Assembly: GCF_018919165.1 (NCBI RefSeq)
Contig: NZ_JAHLQM010000024.1
Span: 1 to 43,540, forward strand
Length of the DNA: 43,540 nucleotides
Direction of reading: 5' to 3'
From: Amphibacillus sp. MSJ-3
GTDB lineage: Bacteria > Bacillota > Bacilli > Bacillales > Amphibacillaceae
Shown here piece by piece: positions 8,747 to 18,426 of the stretch. The first letter of the stretch is position 1; each line of letters starts with the position of its first letter. The notes beneath the pieces are model-generated. The model searched no databases. It had not been told where the DNA came from and was given only the letters and a program-made list of their open reading frames with translations. Made by a program: the position numbers and the translations under genes.

Positions 8747-9062
8747 AGTTCTTTTTATTCAATTTAAATGACCTTATTTAAATTAAGGATGACCTCTTTT
8801 TTTCACTAAAGGGAACTTTCCCTAGTTGGCGTTTTCCCCATACCTCACTATGGGGATATGGATGAATCGTATCTTTTATACTGACCACTGATTTCCGACT
8901 TATATTCAGATACATTCCCTTAATATTGTAAGGGGCTAAAAGTTAGTAATCAGCAATAACCATGCAGCTCTATTCAAACTCTTTGTCCCGCCTTTAATAC
9001 TTAGCTTATCTATCGATTTTTAATAGATGTCGGTTACACCCTATTAAAGATGGATAATCGGT
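8747..9062. other. Non-coding stretch between ppsR and its terminator
   Basis: No supported gene. It holds three dyads: AATTTAAAT/ATTTAAATT (8761-8784), CCCCATA/TATGGGG (about 8834-8853) and CCCTTA/TAAGGG (about 8917-8934). None has a U-tract. It is somewhat richer in GC than the neighbouring leader region. Confidence 0.5.
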
Positions 9063-9869
9063 TTAGCGTGTCATTTGGATTTGTAAAATAATATTTGCTG
9101 TTTCTTCAACGGCTTTATTTGTAACATCAATAACTGGACATCCAAGACGATCGACAATCGCATCAAAATATTCAAGTTCCTGATCGATTCTATCCATTGC
9201 TGCATAATTAGCACTGGCCTTTAATCCAAGTGCTTTTAAGCGTTCCTTTCGAATTCCATTTAGTTTTCCAGAACTTATTTTTAACCCATAACATTTATTT
9301 GGATCCGTATTAAATAGCTCCCTTGGTGGTTCTACTTCAGGAACAATCGGAACATTAGCTACTTTTAGACTTTTATGTGCCAAGTATTGAGATAAGGGAG
9401 TTTTTGACGTTCGTGATACTCCAATTAACACAATATCAGCTTGTTCAATACCACGCGGATCACGTCCATCGTCATACTTAACAGCAAATTCAATCGCTTC
9501 TACTCGTTTAAAATAAGATTCATCCAGCTGATGATTTAAGCCAGGTTTCATTTTTGGTTTTTTCTCAAATAAGCGTTCCATTGCATCAAGCATTGGCCCA
9601 ATGATATCAATGACTTCTAATTTATACTCATATGATTTCTCCATCACATACTGACGTAAATCCGGATCAACAAGTGTATAACCTATGATCGCACGGTCCT
9701 GAGTAGCTTGTGTTAATATTTTCTTTATCTGTGCCTTATTTTGAATATAAGGTGTTCGATATATTTTATAACTTTGACCATTCCCAAATTGTAATAAAGC
9801 TGCTTTAATCACTTGTTCTGCTGTTTCACCAAGTGAGTCTGAGAGTAAATAAATAATTGGCTTGTTCAT
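9063..9869 (-). CDS. PPDK regulatory protein family (bifunctional kinase/pyrophosphorylase)
   Basis: DUF299 family protein (YqfL in B. subtilis; PDRP1). In the studied members it uses ADP to phosphorylate and inactivate pyruvate, phosphate dikinase and phosphate to reactivate it. The P-loop-like [11 protein letters not shown] is at 150-160 and FAVKYDDG at 128-135; the 268 residues are the usual length. It follows glyS after 15 bases with a GAGGTGAT binding site. In B. subtilis the regulator gene ccpN lies between glyS and this gene; here it is absent, so the pair is directly joined. Whether this organism has PPDK cannot be seen here. Confidence 0.9.
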   Translation of the reverse strand: MNKPIIYLLSDSLGETAEQVIKAALLQFGNGQSYKIYRTPYIQNKAQIKKILTQATQDRAIIGYTLVDPDLRQYVMEKSYEYKLEVIDIIGPMLDAMERLFEKKPKMKPGLNHQLDESYFKRVEAIEFAVKYDDGRDPRGIEQADIVLIGVSRTSKTPLSQYLAHKSLKVANVPIVPEVEPPRELFNTDPNKCYGLKISSGKLNGIRKERLKALGLKASANYAAMDRIDQELEYFDAIVDRLGCPVIDVTNKAVEETANIILQIQMTR

Positions 9870-9884
9870 CTCATCACCTCAACT

Positions 9885-11966
9885 CTAAAAGTGCTGCTTC
9901 CATTCTACTATTTTAAAATCAGCAAACAGATAAATTAATTCAGCGATATGATTTAATAAGGTGATTCGGTTATTTTTTATATTTTCATCATCAACCATGA
10001 CCATCGTCTGATCAAAGAATCGTTCGATTGTTGGTGACATGGATTCTAATTGATCAAGTGCTTCCTGATATTCTCCCTGTGTCATTTTTAATCGATAGTC
10101 AGATTCAATCGATTGGTAAGCTTCGAATAAACGATATTCTGAATCATTTTCAAATAAAGATGGATCAATTGTTTGATTAATATTAGCATTTGCTATATTA
10201 ATGACACGTCCAAGGGCTTCATGCACTTCTTTAAAATCGCTACTTTGTCGCTTACTTTCCAAGAGTTTTGCCTTTTTCATTAAATGAGAAACAACACCAA
10301 TCTTCTCATGTGTAACAGATTTGATGATATCCGGTGCAATCTCTTCTTCTCTAGCAAGATAGACAATTCTACCCTCAATAAACTCAACAACATTTGCTTC
10401 TACATTCTTATCTAATTCAAAATTTGATTCCTGAAATTGATTTAAACTCATATCAAGAATCTGCTCAAATGTAATTGCCCAATCGCGTTCTGTTAAAATT
10501 TGAATAACACCCATCGCCTGGCGTCTAAGTGCATATGGATCTTGAGAACCTGATGGAATTAAACCAACACCGATACAGCCAACAATTGTATCCATCTTTT
10601 CAGCAACACTTACGATAGCTCCAATAGTTGAAGCAGGAAGTTTATCATTGGCGTGACGTGGCATATAATGTTCATTTAGCGCTTGAGCGACAATTTCATC
10701 CTCACCAAATAGCAGGGCGTATTTCTCACCCATAACTCCTTGGAGGTTAGGAAATTCATCAACCATCTGGGTCACTAAATCAAATTTACTAATTGATGCT
10801 GCACGGTTAACCTGCTCTATTTCCTTTTCTGTAAGTTTTAGCAGCTTCGCTATTGCCACTGAACTATTTGTCACTCGCTCTACTTTATCAGCAAGTGTAC
10901 CTAACTGTTGTTGGAAAATCATTTTTGATAATTTAGCATTGTTTTCTTCAATTGTCTTTTTCTGATCCTCCTGATAGAAAAATAGCGCATCTTCTAAACG
11001 GGCATTTAATACTTTCTCATTTCCCTTGACAACATTTTCAATATATTCTGCGTTACCATTGCGAACACCAATAAAGTAAGGTAATAATACTTTTTCTTTA
11101 TTTCGAACTGGAAAATATCGTTGATGAACTTTCATCGATGTGATCAAAGCCTCTTCTGGAATGATTAAAAAGTCATCACTATATTCACCATAAAAGACCG
11201 TTGGATATTCGACCAGCTGTGTAACCTCTTCTAACAGCTCCTCATCAATATCTACATGCCAATTATGTTTACCTGCTAAATCTTTAATCTGAGCTAAAAT
11301 TTGCTCTTTTCTTTTATTGCTGTCTACTATTACATATTGTTCTAATAAAAGTGACTCATATTTTAAAGGATCAGAGAGTGTAATTTCCTGTCCTAAAAAC
11401 CGATGTCCAAAGGTATGATTACTACTTGTCACTCCCTCAATTTCAAAAGAAATGACTTCGTTATTATTTAAAGCTAATAACCATTTAATTGGGCGAACAT
11501 AGCGTAAGTGTCGACGGGCCCAGCGCATATTTTTAGGGAATGTCATCGATAGAATAACATCTTTAAATTCAGGTAATAACTGATTAGACGATTTACTTTC
11601 GATAAATTTTTTAACATGAATATAATCCATGCCATTAATTTGTTTAAAATAAATATCTTCTACAGTTAAACCTTGTCCTTTTGTAAAACCTATCGCCGCT
11701 TTTGTCCAATTACCATCTTGATCAACAGCAATTTTCTTTGCTGGTCCTTTAACCTCTTGCTCCAAATCCGCTTGTTTACTTGCTAGGTCGATAATTTGAA
11801 CCGCAAAGCGTCTTGGTGTAATAAACGTTTTTATTTCATTAAATGTTAGTCGATGATCCTTTAACCATTGTTCTGTTCTGTTTCTAAACTGTTGTTCTGT
11901 TTCTGCAAGAAAACGAGCTGGCATTTCTTCAAGTCCAACTTCAAATAAGACATTAGTTGTTGCCAT
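9885..11966 (-). CDS. glyS: Glycyl-tRNA synthetase beta subunit
   Basis: Beta chain of the bacterial alpha2-beta2 glycyl-tRNA synthetase; it supplies tRNA binding, including the anticodon-binding domain. The N terminus [16 protein letters not shown] and the segments [22 protein letters not shown] and [16 protein letters not shown] are typical. The frame extends upstream to a TTG, but GAAGGTGA places the start at the ATG at 11966, giving 693 residues. This ATG lies inside the end of glyQ (14-base overlap), so translation of the two subunits is probably coupled. Controlled by the T-box upstream of glyQ. Confidence 0.96.
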   Translation of the reverse strand: MATTNVLFEVGLEEMPARFLAETEQQFRNRTEQWLKDHRLTFNEIKTFITPRRFAVQIIDLASKQADLEQEVKGPAKKIAVDQDGNWTKAAIGFTKGQGLTVEDIYFKQINGMDYIHVKKFIESKSSNQLLPEFKDVILSMTFPKNMRWARRHLRYVRPIKWLLALNNNEVISFEIEGVTSSNHTFGHRFLGQEITLSDPLKYESLLLEQYVIVDSNKRKEQILAQIKDLAGKHNWHVDIDEELLEEVTQLVEYPTVFYGEYSDDFLIIPEEALITSMKVHQRYFPVRNKEKVLLPYFIGVRNGNAEYIENVVKGNEKVLNARLEDALFFYQEDQKKTIEENNAKLSKMIFQQQLGTLADKVERVTNSSVAIAKLLKLTEKEIEQVNRAASISKFDLVTQMVDEFPNLQGVMGEKYALLFGEDEIVAQALNEHYMPRHANDKLPASTIGAIVSVAEKMDTIVGCIGVGLIPSGSQDPYALRRQAMGVIQILTERDWAITFEQILDMSLNQFQESNFELDKNVEANVVEFIEGRIVYLAREEEIAPDIIKSVTHEKIGVVSHLMKKAKLLESKRQSSDFKEVHEALGRVINIANANINQTIDPSLFENDSEYRLFEAYQSIESDYRLKMTQGEYQEALDQLESMSPTIERFFDQTMVMVDDENIKNNRITLLNHIAELIYLFADFKIVEWKQHF

Positions 11967-12846
11967 TAACGTCACCTTCTCTCTTAAGCATTGGGAAACC
12001 AAGTTTCTCCCGTTCTTTTACATATAGCTTTGCAATTTCACGAGCTAAATAACGTACTTTACCAATATATCCTGTTCTTTCGGTTACAGAAATAACACCT
12101 TTAGCATCAAGTAAATTAAAAGTATGTGAGCATTTTAATACATAATCATAGGCTGGAAAAACTAATTCTTTCTCCATAAGTTGCTTTGCCTCCTGCTCAT
12201 ATTTATTAAATAAATCAAATAACATCTCTGTGTTTGATACTTCAAAGGTATACTTTGAGTGCTCATATTCAGGCTGATAGAAGATATCTCTCACTGTCAC
12301 ACCATCTGTCCAGGTTAAATCAAAGACATTTTCTTTATCCTGAATATAGGAAGCAAGGCGCTCAATACCATAAGTAATTTCCACAGCAACAGGATTGGCC
12401 TCAAGACCACCAATTTGCTGAAAATAAGTAAATTGAGTGATTTCCATTCCATCTAACCAAACTTCCCAACCTAAACCTGCGGCACCTAACGTTGGGTTTT
12501 CCCAATTATCTTCTACAAAGCGTATATCATGCTGAAGTGGATCAATATTTAGTTTTTTTAGTGATTCTAAATACAATGTTTGAATATTATCAGGCGATGG
12601 CTTCATAACAACTTGGAATTGATGATGTTGATATAAACGGTTTGGATTTTCACCATAACGACCATCATTAGGGCGACGGGAAGGTTCAACATAGGCAACA
12701 TTCCAATCTTCTGGCCCTAAACTCCGTAGTAATGTCATTGGTGACATGGTACCTGCGCCTTTTTCCGTATCATAGGCCTGCATTAAAATACAGCCATGTT
12801 CCGACCAAAATGTTTGCAAAGTTAATATCATTTCTTGAATATGCAT
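11953..12846 (-). CDS. glyQ: Glycyl-tRNA synthetase alpha subunit
   Basis: Catalytic alpha chain: activates glycine with ATP and forms glycyl-tRNA together with GlyS. 297 residues, as expected. Characteristic stretches are [19 protein letters not shown] (10-28), [29 protein letters not shown] and [20 protein letters not shown]. The ATG follows GGAGG at good spacing. The gene is preceded by a glycine-specific T-box leader and its own strong promoter, and overlaps glyS. Confidence 0.97.
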   Translation of the reverse strand: MHIQEMILTLQTFWSEHGCILMQAYDTEKGAGTMSPMTLLRSLGPEDWNVAYVEPSRRPNDGRYGENPNRLYQHHQFQVVMKPSPDNIQTLYLESLKKLNIDPLQHDIRFVEDNWENPTLGAAGLGWEVWLDGMEITQFTYFQQIGGLEANPVAVEITYGIERLASYIQDKENVFDLTWTDGVTVRDIFYQPEYEHSKYTFEVSNTEMLFDLFNKYEQEAKQLMEKELVFPAYDYVLKCSHTFNLLDAKGVISVTERTGYIGKVRYLAREIAKLYVKEREKLGFPMLKREGDVNGNN

Positions 12847-12890
12847 GATCTTTCCTCCATTTTTCGTATGATCTATGTATTTTTGTTCAG

Positions 12891-13097
12891 TGAGAAAATC
12901 CCGTCCCTATGTCCTAATTGTAAGACATAGGGACGGGATTTCCGCGGTTCCACCCTATTTACTAAAGACTCATCTTTAGTCACTTTGTTCACTATATGTT
13001 CCAGAGCGCCTTTCAACTCACTGTTATATCTGGCTCCCACTATCCCAGACTCGCTAATATAACCCGTTTCGTTTACTCTTCTCTTTCCTCACATATA
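12891..13097 (-). promoter_or_regulatory. T-box riboswitch of glyQS, glycine specifier GGC
   Basis: tRNA-sensing leader read on the minus strand. The T-box core AGGGTGGAACCGCGG is at 12942-12956. The terminator stem (12900-12913 with 12924-12937, about 14 bp) is followed by ATTTTCT. In stem I the sequence GTTGAAAGGCGCTC places a GGC (13008-13010) where the specifier codon is read, in the same context as in the B. subtilis glyQS leader. AGCGA and the GATAGTGGG loop give the conserved distal part of stem I. When uncharged tRNA-Gly pairs with specifier and T-box bulge, the terminator is avoided. Confidence 0.93.
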
Positions 13098-13312
13098 GTC
13101 GTAATTATATGAAATACACCTTGATTTGTCAAGGATATTGACAGGTTTACTGATCTTATCATATCAATTTCAACCAACGAATTTCTAATGGCTACCTCTT
13201 CTTTTAAATTAGCCAGCTCCTCTGGCTGTTTACATATACCTTGTATGATTGATCTATCAAGGATAACAATAAAAGTTACAAACTTATCTGTTGTAAGATC
13301 GGCATGCATCAT
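13073..13312 (-). CDS. Hypothetical 79-residue protein, uncertain
   Basis: An open frame starting 15 bases after the recO stop. The protein is mildly charged, with no membrane segment; its C-terminal half (EIDMIRSVNLSISLTNQGVF) looks like alternating beta strand. I do not recognise it. Against it: no good ribosome binding site, and its last 20 codons contain the glyQS promoter and the start of the T-box. For it: same strand, tight spacing after recO, and start with two Met codons. It might be a genus-level recO operon gene or a chance frame. Confidence 0.35.
   Translation of the reverse strand: MMHADLTTDKFVTFIVILDRSIIQGICKQPEELANLKEEVAIRNSLVEIDMIRSVNLSISLTNQGVFHIITTICEEREE
13104..13132 (-). 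promoter_or_regulatory. Consensus sigma-A promoter of glyQS
   Basis: Perfect TTGACA (13127-13132), 17 bases, perfect TATAAT (13104-13109) on the minus strand. The start site would be near 13097, just before stem I of the T-box. Confidence 0.85.
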
Positions 13313-13327
13313 AATATTTAAATTGCT

Positions 13328-14071
13328 TTAACTAAGTAAATCAATTTGCTTTAAAAACTTCCGAGACTTTAAAATGAGTCCACCATACTCATCGTAATAC
13401 TGTTCCAATATGGATTTTAGTAAATTCTTATTATCATCTTTGACAGAAATATTCGCGACTCTTTCCACACCAACCTTAGAAAAAAGGCGCATCAATTTTA
13501 ATTGGGCCTCATTAATAGGAACATGATTAGGATCAATATGTAAACAATTTTTACAAAGGACCCCGCCCTCTTTTATAGAAAAACTATTTATACTGTCCGT
13601 TCGTTTACATCGAAGGCAATAATCAAGTATTGGAGCAAAACCTGCAATTTTATATAATTTCATTTCATACATCATCGTTAATACAAGTGGATCTTTATTT
13701 TCTGTTAATCCTTTTAATGTTTCAGTAAATTGCTGATAAATAAAATAATTTGGTGTTTTTTCATCCAATAGCTTATCAGTTAGTTCAGCGATATAGCTAG
13801 CATAAGCAGTTAATACAATATCTTCTCTAATTCGACGATGGGATTGAATCACTTCACCCTGCTCTAAAACACCCAGTCCCCTTCCGGTTCGAATTAAATA
13901 TTGGCCATGAATAAACATCTGAGAGATTGCTGCCATTCGGCTTCTCGGTTTCTTTGCTCCCCGTGCAATGACACCTATTTTCCCTACTTTATCCGTAAAT
14001 AAGGTCACAATAACATGTGTTTCCCCATAGTTCTGCGTGCGAATAATAACGCCCTCTACCTTTTCTAGCAC
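13328..14071 (-). CDS. recO: DNA repair protein RecO
   Basis: RecFOR pathway protein that anneals complementary strands and helps load RecA on SSB-coated DNA. The N-terminal OB fold is residues 1-80; a four-cysteine zinc site is C152, C155, C173, C176 (YCLRC, LCKNC), followed by a helical C-terminal domain. 247 residues, normal. Translation starts at GTG (14071); the nearest purine-rich site, GAGGG, is about ten bases upstream. It follows yqzL by 15 bases, as in B. subtilis. Confidence 0.95.
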   Translation of the reverse strand: MLEKVEGVIIRTQNYGETHVIVTLFTDKVGKIGVIARGAKKPRSRMAAISQMFIHGQYLIRTGRGLGVLEQGEVIQSHRRIREDIVLTAYASYIAELTDKLLDEKTPNYFIYQQFTETLKGLTENKDPLVLTMMYEMKLYKIAGFAPILDYCLRCKRTDSINSFSIKEGGVLCKNCLHIDPNHVPINEAQLKLMRLFSKVGVERVANISVKDDNKNLLKSILEQYYDEYGGLILKSRKFLKQIDLLS

Positions 14072-14086
14072 CTCTCATCATCCCTC

Positions 14087-14230
14087 TTATTCCATGCTAT
14101 CCAATTGATTTAGTTGTGATTCCTCTGATAAGTTATCTTCAGCGGTAGTTTTATCATCATAGTCCTTCATCAGTAGATAAGTTTCAATATTTCCAGTTTT
14201 ACTAAAAACGATCCAAGGTAAATCATTCAT
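14087..14230 (-). CDS. yqzL: YqzL-family small protein
   Basis: A 47-residue protein reading MNDLPWIVFSKTGNIETYLL and then an acidic, Gln/Ser-rich tail. It has the hallmark of the YqzL family (W, F-S-x-T-G-N, then TYLL), known in B. subtilis as a small gene between era and recO, exactly as here. Its function is unknown to me. The ATG follows AAAGGTGGAG at good spacing, and it ends 15 bases before recO. No membrane segment. Family membership rests on remembered sequence and on position. Confidence 0.85.
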   Translation of the reverse strand: MNDLPWIVFSKTGNIETYLLMKDYDDKTTAEDNLSEESQLNQLDSME

Positions 14231-14288
14231 GATAACTCCACCTTTCTCCTTTTAGTTAGAACCTCTACATTTATAGAATGACCAACAC

Positions 14289-14307
14289 AAAAAAATCAAT
14301 GTTGATT
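14289..14307 (-). terminator. Weak terminator-like hairpin behind era
   Basis: Minus strand AATCAACATTGATT followed by a run of T. The stem is only 5-6 A/T-rich pairs, so it may only weaken readthrough into yqzL-recO. Confidence 0.3.
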
Positions 14308-14339
14308 ATTTATTTCCATGAATAATATAAATATTAGTT

Positions 14340-15245
14340 TTAATATTCATCTTGATTATAACCAAATTCATGAAGATATTGTTCTCGATTTCGCCAATCC
14401 TTCTGAACTTTCACCCACAAGTCTAAATAAACTTTTGTACCTAACAATCGTTCAATATCACGTCTTGCTTGTGTACCAATTTTCTTCAACATTGAACCTT
14501 GTTTACCGATGATAATTCCCTTTTGTGATTTTCGCTCAACAATAATCGTTGCATGAATTTCTACTTTTTCATTGGGTTTTTGTTCTATTTTATCTATGAC
14601 AACTGCTATTGAATGTGGCACTTCTTCTTTTGTTTGTTGAAGTACCTTTTCCCGAATGAATTCACTAATTATAAAACGTTCTGGGTGGTCAGTTATTTGA
14701 TCGTCGGGATAATATTGAGGCCCATCTGGTAATTGTTCTTTCAAAACAGCTAACAAATGGTCAACATTATTTCCTTCCAAGGCAGAGATAGGAATAATCT
14801 CTTGGAAGTTATATTTATCCTTATATTCCACAATTAAATCGAAAAGTTGATCAGGATTAATCTGATCAATTTTATTTATTACTAAATAAACCGGTTTATC
14901 AACGCTTTCTAATCGATCAATTATAAATTGATCTCCTCTTCCGTATCCTTCAGCAGCATTAATCATAAATAATATCGCATCAACTTCATTTAAAGTATTT
15001 TCTGCAATTTTAACCATGAAATCTCCAAGCTTATGTTTCGGCTTATGAATCCCTGGCGTATCAATAAAAATAATTTGCGAATTAGCATCAGTCATAACAC
15101 CTTGAATTGTATTTCGTGTAGTTTGGGCTTTATCACTCATAATTGCAATTTTTTGACCAATTATCCGATTAAGAAAAGTTGATTTACCAACGTTTGGCCT
15201 CCCAATAATGGTAATAAAACCTGATTTAAATGAATCTTGTTGCAT
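14340..15245 (-). CDS. era: GTPase Era
   Basis: Ribosome assembly GTPase that binds the 3' end of 16S rRNA in the 30S subunit. G1 GRPNVGKS (15-22), G3 DTPG (62-65), G4 NKID (124-127), G5 SAL, and the C-terminal KH domain with [14 protein letters not shown]. 301 residues, standard. Start ATG follows GGGGATATTC. It follows dgkA by 16 bases; cdd, which lies between dgkA and era in B. subtilis, is missing. Confidence 0.97.
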   Translation of the reverse strand: MQQDSFKSGFITIIGRPNVGKSTFLNRIIGQKIAIMSDKAQTTRNTIQGVMTDANSQIIFIDTPGIHKPKHKLGDFMVKIAENTLNEVDAILFMINAAEGYGRGDQFIIDRLESVDKPVYLVINKIDQINPDQLFDLIVEYKDKYNFQEIIPISALEGNNVDHLLAVLKEQLPDGPQYYPDDQITDHPERFIISEFIREKVLQQTKEEVPHSIAVVIDKIEQKPNEKVEIHATIIVERKSQKGIIIGKQGSMLKKIGTQARRDIERLLGTKVYLDLWVKVQKDWRNREQYLHEFGYNQDEY

Positions 15246-15261
15246 TGAATATCCCCCAAAT

Positions 15262-15645
15262 CTAATTAAAAATCAATATTAACACTTTAGGTAAAAAGAT
15301 AATTAGCCCTACGGTAGCTGCTATTATACTTGCTACTAAGACAGCACTAGCTGTTAAATCCTTTATTGCACCAGCCATCGGATGCCAATCAGGTGCTAAG
15401 TAATCTAACATAGCCTCCACCGCTGTATTTAACAATTCTGCTGTCACCACAAAGCCAATCATTATTAGAAGCATGACCCATTCCATTATTGAAACTGAAA
15501 AGATAAAACCAAAAATGATCACTAATGAAGCAATAATAAAATGTATTCTAATATTAATTTCATTAATATATGCATATTTTAAGCCATTTACTGCATAGCG
15601 TAAGCCAACTCGCTTTTTTTTACTCTCTTGATAATCCGAACGCAT
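15262..15645 (-). CDS. dgkA: Diacylglycerol/undecaprenol kinase (DgkA family)
   Basis: Small integral membrane kinase; in Gram-positive bacteria this family phosphorylates undecaprenol to feed the lipid carrier pool. Three membrane segments (about 33-51, 55-76, 98-124), the signature [16 protein letters not shown] and the conserved [15 protein letters not shown] are visible. 127 residues. Its start overlaps the end of ybeY by 26 bases, so translation is coupled. Confidence 0.93.
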   Translation of the reverse strand: MRSDYQESKKKRVGLRYAVNGLKYAYINEINIRIHFIIASLVIIFGFIFSVSIMEWVMLLIMIGFVVTAELLNTAVEAMLDYLAPDWHPMAGAIKDLTASAVLVASIIAATVGLIIFLPKVLILIFN

Positions 15646-16090
15646 TTAATATTTCCTCTTGTTTATTAAACATGATTTGTTCATCTTTTTTATTTAAGTG
15701 ATCGTAACCTAATAAATGTAGAAAGCCATGTAGGGCTAAAAAACTATATTCCCGTTTTAAGCTATGCTTATATTCTGTGGCTTGTTCTTTTACTTTTTCA
15801 ACAGAGATAACAATATCACCAAGTGTTAATGGAGGAATTTGCTCACCTAATATGGCCACTTCTCCCTCACCTTGTTCCTGAAGCGCAAAGGAAATCACAT
15901 CTGTCGGCCGATCGATTTGTCGATAATTACGATTAAGCTCCTGAATCGTTTGATTATCAACAAATGTGATAGATATTTCAGCATTATCTTCAATTCCCTC
16001 TTGTTTCGCAGCGAAATTAATTAAATCACTCACCGTGTTAATATATTCTTCATTAACTGAATTTGTCTCATCAAAAAAATCAATTAGCAT
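15620..16090 (-). CDS. ybeY: Endoribonuclease YbeY
   Basis: Zinc-dependent RNase needed for 16S rRNA 3' end maturation and 70S quality control. The metal motif HGFLHLLGYDH holds H121, H125 and H131; RPTDVISFAL is the other family block. 156 residues. It directly follows pgpH (2-base gap) and overlaps dgkA, within the pgpH-ybeY-dgkA-era cluster found across Bacilli. Confidence 0.96.
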   Translation of the reverse strand: MLIDFFDETNSVNEEYINTVSDLINFAAKQEGIEDNAEISITFVDNQTIQELNRNYRQIDRPTDVISFALQEQGEGEVAILGEQIPPLTLGDIVISVEKVKEQATEYKHSLKREYSFLALHGFLHLLGYDHLNKKDEQIMFNKQEEILNAFGLSRE

Positions 16091-16092
16091 GC

Positions 16093-18246
16093 TTATCTTG
16101 CCTCCTCAGACTCTTTAGGATAATGAATCCTTGAATGATAAATCCCATTTAAGGTCTCGCTTATTGTCTGTTTAATTTTTGTTAACTCTTTAAAAGTAAG
16201 AGAGCAATCATTAAATTGACCATCTTGTAATCTACCTTGGATAATTTGTTCAATTAGCTGATCTATTTTGGTTTTTGTTGGTTGATCCATTGATCGAACC
16301 GCTGCTTCAACAGAATCACAAATAGATACAATTGCTGACTCCTTCGTTTGTGGTAAGGGACCTGGATAGCGAAAGCTTGATTCGTTAATCTCTTTGTTAA
16401 TTTCCTTCTCTTTATAATAGAAATATTTTAATAAAGAAGTACCATGGTGCTCTTTTGCAATATCAATAATCTCTTTTGGAAGGTTATGGTCTTTTAACAT
16501 TTTTGCCCCATCATAAGGGTGGGCAATAATGATCTCTGCACTTTCGCTTGGTTGTAAAAAATCATGTGGATTTTTCATACCCATTTGATTTTCAATAAAA
16601 TAGTGCGGTCGTAGTGTTTTACCTAAATCATGATAGTAAGCAGAAACACGTGCTAACAATCCATTCCCACCAATAGCTTCACAGGCTGCCTCGCTTAAGT
16701 TTGCTACCATAACACTATGATGATAGGTTCCAGGAGCATCTGTTAGTATTTTCCGCAATAATGGATGATTGGGATTGGCCAAAGCTAACAATTTCGTATC
16801 GGATAATAATTGTAATATCGATTCAAAAAAAGGCAGTGTACCAATCGCAACAATTCCAGATAGAAGTGCAGAAATAAAGCCATAGGCACCAAACAATATA
16901 ATCTCGGAGAGTTGATAACTATCATATGATAAAAATACAAAGCCCAAGATAACTAATATGTTAACAATCCCAGTAACTGAAGCCGTTTTTAATATAGCTA
17001 CACGATCCTTAATCGTGATTAGGGCTGCAATACTACTTATTTGAGCTGATAGAAAGTATATCCCTGCTTCTAAATTTAAGGAGCCAGGAATTTGTTCATT
17101 AAAAATAATCGTTCCTATAACTGAAAAAACAATCGCAAAAACCATTGCTAAACGTTCCCTGAACAGGATTTTAATCAAAATACTGCTAGCCGCTATTGGC
17201 ATCAGTAAATAGAGTCGATTTATGTCTGTAGAGAACAAACTAATAAATTTCATAATACTAATTGTTAAGATAAAAATAATCGTTAATGCAGATAGATGTT
17301 TGAATTCTAAATATTCTTCATCTAAATAAGTAAATAAACTATAGCTCAACAATGATAATAACAATATGATCAGTATGATTAAGCCTAGAATCGGAAAAAT
17401 ATTACGATCACTATTCAATAAGCCAACAAGCGTTAGTTTGTCATAGATCTCATTCGTAATCGTTTGTCCTTCCCGAACAATAACCTCACCAGCACGAATC
17501 ATTGCTGGTTCAACATTATTAATTGCTTGACTTTCTGCTTCCATTGTCTCTTCAATTGAAAAGAAAGAATTCTCAACAAGGGCAAATTCTCCAACTGACA
17601 ACAAAGCCTCTTTTAATTCATCACTTAAACTTGAATATTGAAGCCTTTGACTTAGCTGAATCTGAGCATCTTCAATTTGGTCATGTTGAATACCTTCATT
17701 AAATATTTCATATAATGTCGTAGTTAGTAACTCATGGGCAACTTGCCGATCAGAGTTATTAGCAGAAATTAGTATTTGTAAATCTTCATCGCTAATATGC
17801 TCCGTAATCTCTTGACTAATCAATTGTTTTAATTCAATTAACTTATCTGCTTTGTTTTTTTCATTTGTTGATTTCTCATTCTTATTTAGCTTTTCATCTT
17901 CATCTTGATCAAGACTGGTTGAGGAAGGCTGATTAACTGATTCAATCACATCAAACAATTCATCAATATAATCAATTCTCTCGCTGGTGACATCAGTTGA
18001 TATCAGATATCGATCCTCTACAGCTTGAAGTACCTCTCTTTGGCGTCTCTCTGTTTCTTTAGTATCTTCAATACTGATCGGTGATTGTATCGTTTCGTTT
18101 GCTACACTGTACCGTTCAAATTCATAAGTTTCAGTATATACATTAGATAATGTCGTAAGAAATACAGCTAAACCAATAAGCATCAAAGTAATTATAACCT
18201 GAATGGGCTTATTTACTTTTTTATATTGCTCAAATTTTATTTTCAT
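16093..18246 (-). CDS. pgpH: Cyclic-di-AMP phosphodiesterase PgpH (7TM-HD)
   Basis: Membrane enzyme that hydrolyses c-di-AMP to pApA (YqfF in B. subtilis). A first membrane helix lies near residues 15-33. A large extracellular 7TMR-HDED domain follows (to about 275), then seven membrane helices (about 283-480) and a cytosolic HD domain with YHHSVMVANLSEA, the metal-binding HD at 539-540 (YYHDLGK), IIAHPYDGAKML and EHHGTSLLKYF. The frame is open to an ATG at 18273, but AAGGAGT supports the ATG at 18246, giving 717 residues. A charged insert (LDQDEDEKLNKNEKSTNEKN) sits in the extracellular domain. No clear promoter; a poor TTGACT box lies at 18323-18328. Confidence 0.95.
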   Translation of the reverse strand: MKIKFEQYKKVNKPIQVIITLMLIGLAVFLTTLSNVYTETYEFERYSVANETIQSPISIEDTKETERRQREVLQAVEDRYLISTDVTSERIDYIDELFDVIESVNQPSSTSLDQDEDEKLNKNEKSTNEKNKADKLIELKQLISQEITEHISDEDLQILISANNSDRQVAHELLTTTLYEIFNEGIQHDQIEDAQIQLSQRLQYSSLSDELKEALLSVGEFALVENSFFSIEETMEAESQAINNVEPAMIRAGEVIVREGQTITNEIYDKLTLVGLLNSDRNIFPILGLIILIILLLSLLSYSLFTYLDEEYLEFKHLSALTIIFILTISIMKFISLFSTDINRLYLLMPIAASSILIKILFRERLAMVFAIVFSVIGTIIFNEQIPGSLNLEAGIYFLSAQISSIAALITIKDRVAILKTASVTGIVNILVILGFVFLSYDSYQLSEIILFGAYGFISALLSGIVAIGTLPFFESILQLLSDTKLLALANPNHPLLRKILTDAPGTYHHSVMVANLSEAACEAIGGNGLLARVSAYYHDLGKTLRPHYFIENQMGMKNPHDFLQPSESAEIIIAHPYDGAKMLKDHNLPKEIIDIAKEHHGTSLLKYFYYKEKEINKEINESSFRYPGPLPQTKESAIVSICDSVEAAVRSMDQPTKTKIDQLIEQIIQGRLQDGQFNDCSLTFKELTKIKQTISETLNGIYHSRIHYPKESEEAR

Positions 18247-18370
18247 ATGAATTATACTCCTTAGTAAACTCATTCTTTATACATTATCATACAATGATTT
18301 TTATCTAATGTATATATTTAGAAGTCAATCTCATTAAAGAGCCCTTAATTAGAGGTTATTTATGATTTAA

Positions 18371-18402
18371 CAAAAACAGCCGTCATAGTATACTATGACA
18401 GC
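18371..18402 (-). terminator. Terminator of the yqfCD-phoH operon
   Basis: Minus strand 10-bp stem GCTGTCATAG/CTATGACGGC with a TATA loop, followed by TGTTTTTG; it contains the 18-base palindrome GTCATAGTATACTATGAC. It lies about 25 bases behind phoH. Confidence 0.8.
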
Positions 18403-18426
18403 ACTATTTCGGTATCATTCGAATCT

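Noticed and set aside
8834-8853. CCCCATA/TATGGGG hairpin as a terminator of ppsR
   Set aside because: No T-run on either strand; the stem at 8715-8746 is a better terminator.
18302-18328. TTGACT ... TAGATA as a pgpH promoter
   Set aside because: The spacer is only 15 bases and the -10 box is poor; mentioned in the gene entry but not listed.
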